DNA of 39,704 nucleotides, taken from positions 1 through 39,704 of IMG/VR virus record IMGVR_UViG_3300037258_000491. One strand, given 5' to 3'. The notes below the pieces were generated by a model. It made no database searches and was not told the origin of the DNA. It saw nothing but the letters and a program-made list of their open reading frames with translations. Of this stretch, positions 33,106 to 39,704 are shown piece by piece. Position 1 is the stretch's first letter; every line of letters starts with the position of its first letter. This DNA comes from a virus. The translations under genes and the position numbers were made by a program.

Positions 33106-34986
33106 TTATCTAGCCCCTTCCAGGCCTAGGAGAAGGGCAGCGGACAGCAGCCCCGTGTCGATCTCGTCATCCGGCGCGTAGTCGCTGAACAACTTCATCG
33201 CCTTTTCGAGCGTCATCTGAGCTTCCGCCTTGTTAGTCAGGCCGCGTGCTTCAGACAACCGCGCCAGGGCATCACGTACCCCGAAAACGTTCGGTGGCGA
33301 AGATGGTGCGTACTTATACGGCAATGCCCAAGCCTGCGGCGTTGCCGGATCGCCGGGCTTACGACCAGCGCAGATACCCCGGTAGAACGCCGCCGGGTCA
33401 TCCGACTCCGCCGCAACAGCCATCGCCGCTTCCGGGTTCCAGGCGCTATCGTCGGTCTCCGGCGTCTTCAAGGTAAAGACAGAAGCTACGATCGCCGGGT
33501 CGATGACCGCGTCCGGGCTGTAATCCGGGTTAACCTGCTTCATCGCCTTCTGCAGGGTGGCCTTCGCCGCGTCCGCGTTAGTCAGGCCCTTCGTCTGCGG
33601 CAACCTAGCCAGCGCGTTCTTTACTCCAGCAGCATTAGGCGGCGATGACGGACTGTACTTATACGGCAGTGCCCAGGCGGCTTGCGTCGAGGCGTCACCT
33701 GTCTTACGGCCGGCGCAGATACCCGCGAAGAACTTAGCCGGATCATCCGAAGCTGTACCGGCTGCCCAGGCCTTACTGGCATTCCACGGCGAATTATCAA
33801 CGTCCGCATTGAGCACCGTAAGCGCAGAGCGGTCGTCCGCTGACTTCTTCTTGAACGGCTCAGCAGCACCCGGGAACGGCGCCTTCTTACCGTCATCAGC
33901 CGCGTTAGACGCCTCCGGGCACGGCGGGATGTCCTGCAGCTGGTTACCGTTCTCGTCCCAGTAGTCGTTGTCGGTATCACCATCGGGCGAAGAGTCATCG
34001 TCGCCATCGCCATCAGGATCGAACCGCACCGAGCCATCCGGGTCTTTCACCCAGCCGCTACCCATTTCCGTCGGGCCGTCGGAAGCATTCTCGACAAACC
34101 CGTTCAACTGCTTGTTGACCTGCCAGGTTTCAGTGAGGTCAACCTGATTCGTCGAGCTGCTACCGTCTCCCGCAGGCGCAGCCTGATGGTGACTATGTGC
34201 GGCATCACCATCATGATCATGCTCATGCGCGTGTACCGCATCACTGCCCTGTGACCCGTATGCCGGATGGCTATGTGCGTGCGTACCGGTCATCGATGCG
34301 TGATTGCCGTCTGCGTTGACAACGACAGTCGCGCCGTTAAGCACCAACCCGGCATAATGCGCGAAGACGGACATGTCCCAGTCGTCTTTGAGCGCTCCCT
34401 GTCCGTGAATAGCGTCCGCTAGCCCGGCATCCACGGCCTCCTGGTCGTTGTACCAAGTTTCGTTGCCCATCTGGGCCAGCCAGTACGCGACGGGCTTACC
34501 GGTACGCTCGGCATAAATAGAGGCGATGTCCTTGGTAACCCCGTCGAGGAGATCCGCGGTCTCACGCATATCACCAGCGTCACCGATCACCTGGCCGAAG
34601 CCGTTGTGGATCATCATCCGGGCACGCGGCGCGATCTGCAGCTTCCCGGGATCGGCAGCCTGGGCGATGAACGACGCAGCACTCGCGGCTAGCCCATCGA
34701 TAATGACACTGATGTCACCGCGCTGCTTCAACCTGTTGTAGATGGTCAGCCCATCGAAGACATCGCCGCCCGGTGAGTTGATGTGCATCTCAATCGGCCC
34801 GTTGATCGCCGAAATGTCATTCAGGAACTCGCCCGCGGGCACCCCGAACATGCCAACTTCATCGTAAATGCTTACAACAGTTGGCAATCCCACTGCTGAA
34901 TTTGCAATCGAATACCACTTCGGCAGCACACCCGTCAGGTTAGCTAGGCGCCGGGTGGACCGTAGTGGCCGCGCGCCGTGAGTCAT
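33106..34986 (-). CDS. ClpP-like prohead protease with His-rich and duplicated C-terminal domains
   Basis: The protein has 626 residues. Residues 1-210 form a ClpP-type serine protease with GLAASAASF (catalytic S102) and MMIHNGF (H127), which matures phage proheads. Residues about 224-270 are very His-rich (HAHSHP, HAHEHDHDGDAAHSHH), and 319-345 hold DPDGDGDDD and DGDTDND, a likely divalent-cation site. Residues about 398-492 and 513-605 are two copies of a 115-residue-period repeat with ICAGRKxGD, AWALPYKY, SPPN and LARL. Simple prohead proteases are 200-300 residues long, so the C-terminal half is an added module. Its ATG overlaps the portal stop by four bases. Confidence 0.85.
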   Translation of the reverse strand: MTHGARPLRSTRRLANLTGVLPKWYSIANSAVGLPTVVSIYDEVGMFGVPAGEFLNDISAINGPIEMHINSPGGDVFDGLTIYNRLKQRGDISVIIDGLAASAASFIAQAADPGKLQIAPRARMMIHNGFGQVIGDAGDMRETADLLDGVTKDIASIYAERTGKPVAYWLAQMGNETWYNDQEAVDAGLADAIHGQGALKDDWDMSVFAHYAGLVLNGATVVVNADGNHASMTGTHAHSHPAYGSQGSDAVHAHEHDHDGDAAHSHHQAAPAGDGSSSTNQVDLTETWQVNKQLNGFVENASDGPTEMGSGWVKDPDGSVRFDPDGDGDDDSSPDGDTDNDYWDENGNQLQDIPPCPEASNAADDGKKAPFPGAAEPFKKKSADDRSALTVLNADVDNSPWNASKAWAAGTASDDPAKFFAGICAGRKTGDASTQAAWALPYKYSPSSPPNAAGVKNALARLPQTKGLTNADAAKATLQKAMKQVNPDYSPDAVIDPAIVASVFTLKTPETDDSAWNPEAAMAVAAESDDPAAFYRGICAGRKPGDPATPQAWALPYKYAPSSPPNVFGVRDALARLSEARGLTNKAEAQMTLEKAMKLFSDYAPDDEIDTGLLSAALLLGLEGAR

Positions 34987-36386
34987 CCGCGCCTCGCTGT
35001 TTCGAAGGGAACGTAGCCATCGTTTAGAACACGACGTAGACGTGCTTCCATGGTAGTGCTATCGCTACCTGATGTAGCACTATCCGGTGCAGATTCCGCA
35101 GGGGTTGCCGGTGGAGCAGGCACCCACCCAGGCGGCAGCGCAGGCTGCTGAGTAGCCTTCTCGACGACCGCCATGTCCGGCAGGCCCACTGCTTCCAGCA
35201 CGTCATGTGGGTCGAACCCAGCGTTGATGAACGCATCACACGCCTGCGCCTTAACCAGCAACTCGGCGTTAGCAGCTTCTGCGTTCACCGGACTCGGGTC
35301 GTCATAGTCGAACTCAACAGAGTCATCACCGAACATCGGCAGAAACTTGAAGTTGAGCGTGTCCTTACGCCGGTCGAGTCGCGGAAGCTGCTGCCAGGTG
35401 CTGAAAGTTTCCTCAGCGGTTTGCGCATTCGCCCGGTTAACGTCCTCAACGGTACCAAGCAGCGACTTGTGCATCCGCCATGCTTCACGCAACTCGTCAC
35501 GGTTATTAAGCCGCAAGTTAGCGTAATCCATGTCCTTATTGGACTGGCCAGCGGCAACCCACTGCGCGCCATTTTCCAGAATACCAACTCGCCCAGCGCG
35601 GGCTACACCTTGGTGTGATTCCCGCCAGCGATTGGTGAACTCGTCGAAATCGCGATCCGTGAAACTCACACCAGACGGTAGCTGAATGACACCACCCGGA
35701 TCAGAGCCGTTAACGAATAGATTACGCTGATACTCCGTCGCGTACCGCTGCTGCTGAATGTTCGGCATAATCGACGCGACGGGACCTATCCCGCGGAACG
35801 GATCTTCCGGGTCCGGCGTCTTCTCCTGGATAACTTCATCCATCTGCAGTGGAATCTGCGAACCATCTGGCCCGGTATACATCCAGCCAATTTGAAACTT
35901 ATCTGGATCAGTCACCGGTTCCATCCGACCGGGCCGCACGTACCACAGCGACGTCGGCATGTTGAAAGACGACTCCCGGTTCACTACCCAAAATGTCTCA
36001 CCAGTCAACTCAAGATGCTGATTACATCCTTCGCGGAACTCGTACCCGCTCATAAACGTATTAGGAGAATTCCACAATGACAGCGCCGCGTTACTGATTA
36101 CCTCAGTACGCTGATCGTCACCAGTATCCGTCGTCGCATACCGTCGTCGAGCGTCCTTGGGCTGCTTCTTGTACAACCGCCAGCGCGGCCCTGCGCATGA
36201 AGAGGCAAGGAGTGAGACAATGGCATAAACCGTCGGGGACATTCCGTAAGCGCGAAGTTGCGCATCCCGGTCTGAGCGACCAGTACCGAGATTGAATTGA
36301 TGCCCGGTGCTATTGTAACGGGATGCCAGCGGGATTGGCGGTCCGCTCACCGCAACGTTACGAAGACGCCTGAGCCCTGATTTCAC
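34983..36386 (-). CDS. Portal protein, HK97 family
   Basis: The protein has 467 residues from a GTG at 36386 that overlaps the upstream stop. The core segments SPTVYAIVSLLASSCAGPRW, LTGETFWVVNRES, GIGPVASIMPNIQQQRYATEYQ and NAEELLVKAQ-like helices are typical of siphovirus portals. The portal forms the DNA gate of the head and the docking ring for terminase and connector. A disordered Pro/Ala/Ser-rich tail (about 405-445) follows. Confidence 0.9.
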   Translation of the reverse strand: MKSGLRRLRNVAVSGPPIPLASRYNSTGHQFNLGTGRSDRDAQLRAYGMSPTVYAIVSLLASSCAGPRWRLYKKQPKDARRRYATTDTGDDQRTEVISNAALSLWNSPNTFMSGYEFREGCNQHLELTGETFWVVNRESSFNMPTSLWYVRPGRMEPVTDPDKFQIGWMYTGPDGSQIPLQMDEVIQEKTPDPEDPFRGIGPVASIMPNIQQQRYATEYQRNLFVNGSDPGGVIQLPSGVSFTDRDFDEFTNRWRESHQGVARAGRVGILENGAQWVAAGQSNKDMDYANLRLNNRDELREAWRMHKSLLGTVEDVNRANAQTAEETFSTWQQLPRLDRRKDTLNFKFLPMFGDDSVEFDYDDPSPVNAEAANAELLVKAQACDAFINAGFDPHDVLEAVGLPDMAVVEKATQQPALPPGWVPAPPATPAESAPDSATSGSDSTTMEARLRRVLNDGYVPFETARRG

Positions 36387-36658
36387 CGGCGATCGTCATC
36401 CTGATCAGCGATCATATGCTCAAGCACCACAAGCGAAATTCCAGTAACCAGGAATCCCCAACCGTGCGCCACATGAAATGCAGCGAAGTCGATGAAACCG
36501 GTACCGGCGGCGGTCAGGGGAATGTCCGCCAGCCTGCGAAGAGAGGCACGATGCGGAGCGACCGCCGCCGCGAGGACGCCCGCAGCTCCTGAAACCGCCT
36601 TGGACGCCCAGGAGCGGAGCACAGAAGCCTTGCGCGCTGGAATCGCGACCGAGGCCAT
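36383..36658 (-). CDS. Small membrane protein upstream of portal
   Basis: The protein has 91 residues from the ATG at 36658, with GGGAAGG upstream. A basic N-terminus (ARKASVLRSWASK) is followed by hydrophobic segments at about 27-37 and 42-75 (PLTAAGTGFIDFAAFHVAHG, FLVTGISLVVLEHM). Small membrane proteins in this position are common in actinobacterial phages; their role is not known. Confidence 0.65.
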   Translation of the reverse strand: MASVAIPARKASVLRSWASKAVSGAAGVLAAAVAPHRASLRRLADIPLTAAGTGFIDFAAFHVAHGWGFLVTGISLVVLEHMIADQDDDRR

Positions 36659-36689
36659 GTGGGTCCGCCTTCCCGGTTCTCTGAGCGAA

Positions 36690-36708
36690 GTGTAACTCCA
36701 GGTTACAC
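36690..36708. promoter_or_regulatory. 7-bp palindrome upstream of the membrane protein gene
   Basis: GTGTAAC (36690-36696) and GTTACAC (36702-36708) form an inverted repeat with a five-base spacer. On the minus strand it overlaps a weak promoter-like pair (TTCCCA, 17 bases, TACACT). It could be an operator for the portal-capsid segment. Confidence 0.35.
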
Positions 36709-36734
36709 GTTTGGGAAGCGCTAGCACACGGCAA

Positions 36735-36768
36735 AGGCCTGCGAACAGGTTTCCCTACTCGCAGGCCT
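36735..36768. terminator. Hairpin between small genes and portal segment
   Basis: The arms AGGCCTGCGA (36735-36744) and TCGCAGGCCT (36759-36768) pair perfectly around a 14-base loop. On the minus strand the stem is followed by only three Ts; on the plus strand a run of five Ts starts six bases later. It may partly terminate late transcription or mark an RNA processing site between the terminase and capsid segments. Confidence 0.4.
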
Positions 36769-36796
36769 GCACGATTTTTCGTCGAGAAGCGGTTGC

Positions 36797-37117
36797 TCAG
36801 CTAGTCGGCGGTACCAGATTAGAAACCGAGCCGACGGCAGAGTCAAGCGATGCCTGCGTGGTAGCCAGCGACGCGACAGCCGTGTCCAGGGCCGTGGTGT
36901 CAACCGACGGCGGGAGTGCGCTGAGTGCCGTCTGGATGGCAGTTACGTCCGTACCGAGCTGAGTCACCTGCGTCTGCACATCGGTCATCGTGGTGTTGAT
37001 CTGAGCGACGGCCGCGTCGATGTCGCCTTGCGTTGCCATGATCTTCTCCGTATTTTCGAGGATTTTGCTGAGCATCCCGCTGACGGACCGGCCCGAGCCG
37101 AAGCCGAAATTGGCCAC
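36797..37117 (-). CDS. Coiled-coil protein
   Basis: The protein has 106 residues from a GTG at 37117 with GGGAGG ten bases upstream. It is predicted as an almost continuous coiled coil (MLSKILENTEKIMATQGDID, TTMTDVQTQVTQLGTDVTAI). It ends in a short Pro-rich tail. It may be a structural linker or scaffold-like protein. Confidence 0.65.
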   Translation of the reverse strand: MANFGFGSGRSVSGMLSKILENTEKIMATQGDIDAAVAQINTTMTDVQTQVTQLGTDVTAIQTALSALPPSVDTTALDTAVASLATTQASLDSAVGSVSNLVPPTS

Positions 37118-37160
37118 GAAGCTTCAACCTCCCGCTGAGACCGTACCAGTGCTGAAAGAG

Positions 37161-37166
37161 ACTATA
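37161..37166 (-). promoter_or_regulatory. Candidate -10 box of the portal-capsid segment
   Basis: On the minus strand, TATAGT lies in the 70-base gap upstream of the coiled-coil gene. It is the same hexamer as in the strong plus promoter. No good -35 box is present, so it is a weak candidate for a late or activator-dependent promoter. Confidence 0.25.
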
Positions 37167-37187
37167 AACTACACCAGACGATCAGGC

Positions 37188-37385
37188 CTAACGCCAGTGC
37201 AGCTCCTCGGCCAGCAACCGGAACTCTGCCGCTACGAGCAACTTAACCTGGCCCCACATGCCATCATCCGCCTCGACGGTCAACGCGGAAGCACGAGCTA
37301 GCAGCGCCTGCTCAACCGGCAGCACACTCGCGTCGAGATATGTACGCCGGTGTTCCCGTCGGGGAGCTTCACTGTTAAGCGGCAC
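37188..37385 (-). CDS. Small hypothetical protein
   Basis: The protein has 65 residues from a GTG at 37385, with GAGCGAGG upstream and an 11-base overlap with the previous gene. It is predicted helical with VEQALLARASALTVEADDG. The family is not recognised. The longer open frame to 37424 has a less likely start. Confidence 0.5.
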   Translation of the reverse strand: MPLNSEAPRREHRRTYLDASVLPVEQALLARASALTVEADDGMWGQVKLLVAAEFRLLAEELHWR

Positions 37386-37596
37386 GCGACGCCTCGCTCC
37401 AGGTTGCCCGTTCCCCATGCGCAATCAAGTCGATATTGCCGAGTCCAGCGAGTGCCTTCCAGTCGCTAAATTCAAGGATATCCATGCTCGTGCGGAAGGC
37501 CATGCCGTTTACCCCGATTATGTGCAACGTCCTGCCATGAAGCTGGTAATACCCACAGTCATCATTCTCGCTACGGAAAGTAATGTCAATCTGCAT
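37375..37596 (-). CDS. Small hypothetical protein
   Basis: The protein has 73 residues, starting next to the stop of the RHH-type gene. It is a mixed alpha/beta protein (IDITFRSENDDCGYYQL, TLHIIGVNGMAF). The family is not recognised. Confidence 0.55.
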   Translation of the reverse strand: MQIDITFRSENDDCGYYQLHGRTLHIIGVNGMAFRTSMDILEFSDWKALAGLGNIDLIAHGERATWSEASRAA

Positions 37597-37597
37597 G

Positions 37598-37798
37598 TCA
37601 TTTCGCCGGTTCTTCCCTTGATGATGTCGACGGGCGGTACATGTCGATAGGCGGCCACTGCACCCGGTACAGATCGCGTTCCAGCAAGCCGCGGATAATC
37701 TCCGAGCTGGTCATCTCTCGTTCGATCACCGCAAGGCGAAGCCGTTTCCACAGGCCTTCGTCAAGGTCAACCGTAATCCGCTTCATCCGGTCAGCCAT
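37598..37798 (-). CDS. Second ribbon-helix-helix (CopG-like) protein
   Basis: The protein has 66 residues. The strand MKRITVDLDEGLW is followed by KRLRLAVIEREMTSSEIIRG and LLERDLY, the CopG ribbon-helix-helix layout. It overlaps the end of the terminase gene by eight bases. It may regulate late transcription or help terminase recognise DNA, since small DNA-binding proteins near terminase can do so. Both roles are inference. Confidence 0.75.
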   Translation of the reverse strand: MADRMKRITVDLDEGLWKRLRLAVIEREMTSSEIIRGLLERDLYRVQWPPIDMYRPSTSSREEPAK

Positions 37799-39131
37799 AG
37801 AACGCCCGGAACTTTACCTTGGGCTGAAGGTCGAGTTGTGACACAGCGTAACGGAGAGAGTCTAGAGCGTGATCATCCTGCTTGACGGGCGCTTCACGCA
37901 GGTTGTCCGTGCCCGGCTGGCTGCGCTGGTCCCAGACATACGTCGGAAATTCTTCCTCCAGGCACACCGGCCTGCGCGCGGCCCGGAGAGCCCCGTCAGG
38001 GCGTACGAGAGCCTTCTTGCACACGAACAGGCGCGGCCGACCGTCTGCGGCCTTCCTGAGCCGTGTCTGGACCGCCTCGATGCCCGGCTTGACGTCCTTC
38101 TTAGCCGGAACCGTCGAGTAGTGCAGGTGACGCTCCAGCGTGGCCCGGTCCTCGGCATCGTGGTCACAGATGATGTACCGCGGTCGGGCCGTGTCCTGGT
38201 CGATAACCCGCTTCATCACCTTGGCGTGGTCCTCGACGATCGTCTTCGTCTGGTAGATCTCCCGGTAAACGTACATCCGCCCGTCCGGGTCGACAGCGAT
38301 CCACAGCGCGCAGAACGGGTTGCTGAAACCGAAGTCGACAGAGATGAACCGGTCCCACTCGGCGGGCGGGTACCCGTTAATCCAGCTGTTCTCGACGAGG
38401 TGCACCGCCGGGTCGAAGTCCTCGTAAATCAAGCCCTCTGCGGCAACCCACTGGCCGAGTAGGAACCGCTGGCGTCGGACTGTAGGCAGTGTTTCCAAGA
38501 TCGCCAGGTAGTTCTTACCCGCGTCTGTCCACTCGCCTGCCTGGTAGTAAGCCGGATTATCCTCATGCCTGCTATAAAGCATTCGGCAGCGGCCGGTATC
38601 CGCACGGATCTTCAAGTGATGATTCGGCGCACCGGGGTTAGTAAGCATTATCATCTGCTGGTACTTCAGCTTGTTGTTACGTAGCCGGGTGATCAAGATA
38701 TCCAGGTCATCCGGATCTGTCTCGATCGCCTCATCAATCAGAATCAAGTCATAGTCTGTCGAGAGCAGCTTGGTCGGCTTGTCGAGACCGCCGACAACCA
38801 GCGTGCTGCCATTCATGTACTGGAACGCCGCGGGCTCACTGGCCGATCCGCCGAAGAACCGCACGTAGTTCATCGCCAGCGCCTCGACGGCCACTTTCTT
38901 GCGGAATGTCACCAGCGTCGAGGATGTCAGCGATGCATGCGTTTTGCGGACAACCAGCGCCCGCACGCCTTCGTTAGCCAGGCAGGTTAGGTGCAACTTG
39001 TACAGTGCTGCCAGGGTTTTGCCGGTACCCGCCGGCCCGCCGAGGAGAACCTCCGGGTCCTGCGCCTTGAACAGCTCACGCGCGGCTCCGCGGAACTCGA
39101 CGGTAACTTCCTTGTCCGCGGTCTTAGTCAT
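37791..39131 (-). CDS. terL: Terminase large subunit
   Basis: The protein has 446 residues from the ATG at 39131, which overlaps the small-subunit stop by eight bases. The ATPase half has Walker A GGPAGTGKT (31-39) and Walker B LILIDEAIE (about 130). The nuclease half has SVDFGFSNPFCALW, ICDHDAEDRATLER and DDHALDSLRYA, the acidic RNase H-type residues that cut concatemers. It pumps DNA through the portal. Confidence 0.95.
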   Translation of the reverse strand: MTKTADKEVTVEFRGAARELFKAQDPEVLLGGPAGTGKTLAALYKLHLTCLANEGVRALVVRKTHASLTSSTLVTFRKKVAVEALAMNYVRFFGGSASEPAAFQYMNGSTLVVGGLDKPTKLLSTDYDLILIDEAIETDPDDLDILITRLRNNKLKYQQMIMLTNPGAPNHHLKIRADTGRCRMLYSRHEDNPAYYQAGEWTDAGKNYLAILETLPTVRRQRFLLGQWVAAEGLIYEDFDPAVHLVENSWINGYPPAEWDRFISVDFGFSNPFCALWIAVDPDGRMYVYREIYQTKTIVEDHAKVMKRVIDQDTARPRYIICDHDAEDRATLERHLHYSTVPAKKDVKPGIEAVQTRLRKAADGRPRLFVCKKALVRPDGALRAARRPVCLEEEFPTYVWDQRSQPGTDNLREAPVKQDDHALDSLRYAVSQLDLQPKVKFRAFYG

Positions 39132-39609
39132 CAGGTCTCGTCGCGTCGCTGTCGAGGCCCACGATCGTGTAGAGCAACGCACCGGTGATCTGCAGGTCCG
39201 GCTTGATATCGAGCCCGAGCAGCTTGCGCTCTGACTCATCGATCTTGCTGACCCGATCCATGGCGGCTAGCACGATCATGTCGTCCTCGACCGGGTTTCC
39301 GTCCTCGTCGTAAACGATCTTGCCCGCCTGCGAAATCACAGCGTGACGCCGGTCGATAACGTCCTGGGCAACCTCGCGCATCTTTGACAGCCGGGCGACA
39401 TGGTTGGCGCGGTACTTCGCGACGTTGGGCTCCAGAATGCGGTCGATGCCCGCTTCGAAGTCCTTGTGCACCAGGCCGAGGCTCACACCCATCTTGGCGG
39501 AGATCTCGCGGAAGGTCAGACCTTGCTCGCGCAGCTCGATAACCCGGTCGCGACGCTGCCCGATCTCAAGCGCTTTCTGCTGCGGATCGCGCTGTCCAGA
39601 CACGTTCAT
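39124..39609 (-). CDS. terS: Terminase small subunit
   Basis: The protein has 161 residues from the ATG at 39609; a GTG three bases earlier is an alternative. An N-terminal helix-turn-helix (RVIELREQGLTFREISAKMG, VSLGLVHKDFE) would bind the packaging site. The rest is helical, for ring formation and contact with the large subunit. It ends in the first codons of the large-subunit gene. Confidence 0.85.
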   Translation of the reverse strand: MNVSGQRDPQQKALEIGQRRDRVIELREQGLTFREISAKMGVSLGLVHKDFEAGIDRILEPNVAKYRANHVARLSKMREVAQDVIDRRHAVISQAGKIVYDEDGNPVEDDMIVLAAMDRVSKIDESERKLLGLDIKPDLQITGALLYTIVGLDSDATRPDD

Positions 39610-39704
39610 CACCTAGAGTTCATGCAGGTCAGAGACTTATCAACCATATCGGTAGGGATAGTCGGATGGCTCGGTTTGGCGTGGGTCGAGTTGGCCTGTC
39701 GGAG
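39578..39704. repeat. Terminal direct repeat, right copy
   Basis: These 127 bases are identical to 1-127. The stretch spans the start of the small terminase gene and part of the nested-palindrome gap. Confidence 0.95.

Noticed and set aside
37869-38462. 197-residue reading frame on the plus strand
   Set aside because: It is antisense to the terminase nuclease domain, whose motifs are clear.
1-39704. Integrase, attachment site or tRNA gene
   Set aside because: No tyrosine or serine recombinase motif was found in any frame, and no cloverleaf-like sequence was noticed. The two ends match because of closure, not attachment sites.

Overview
The window is the near-complete, circularly closed sequence of a tailed siphovirus with an HK97-type head and a long non-contractile tail. 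The first 127 bases recur exactly as the last 127 (1-127 = 39578-39704), so the molecule is either circularly permuted or closed by assembly, with a unit length of 39,577 bp. Many GTG and TTG starts, a GC-rich composition and tail, head and regulator families that I know mostly from Streptomyces and related actinobacterial phages suggest an actinobacterial host. That host call is inference. I see no integrase, tRNA, CRISPR array, DNA polymerase of family A, B or C, or ordinary endolysin.

Layout. (1) 676-7776, minus strand: a compact early/replication operon read from a ribbon-helix-helix (RHH) regulator at 7776 down to a large primase-helicase at 676. Nearly every junction is a 4-base ATGA or GTGA stop-start overlap, and many of the small products carry zinc-type cysteines. 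(2) 7777-7942: a divergent promoter region with two back-to-back sigma70-like promoters and inverted repeats. The RHH gene appears to be leaderless. (3) 7943-9229, plus strand: six small genes, including a 31-residue membrane peptide and a secreted protein with a clear signal peptide. A minus-strand intrinsic terminator sits in the middle. (4) 404 down through the closure point, then 39609 down to 9222, minus strand: the late operon. Its order is a holin-like protein, small and large terminase, four small genes, a membrane protein, portal, ClpP-like protease fusion, major capsid, an endonuclease VII-type homing nuclease, three probable head-decoration proteins, head-tail connector and completion genes, tail terminator, two tail-tube-like paralogs, a frameshifted tail chaperone pair, tape measure, a GH16-like tail protein, further minor tail proteins and two small membrane proteins. 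(5) 405-675: a 271-base non-coding gap with five 9-bp iterons and a C8/G7 hairpin with a CG-repeat loop, the best candidate for an origin or control region.

How it works together. The RHH and HTH proteins probably set the balance between the two divergent transcripts. The Prim-Pol/helicase initiates replication, possibly at the adjacent iterons, with host enzymes doing the elongation. The late operon packages DNA and builds the particle. Two lytic-type domains sit in the tail: a transglycosylase in the tape measure and a GH16-like glucanase in a minor tail protein. They would degrade wall and surface polymers at entry. How the cell is lysed at exit is unclear.
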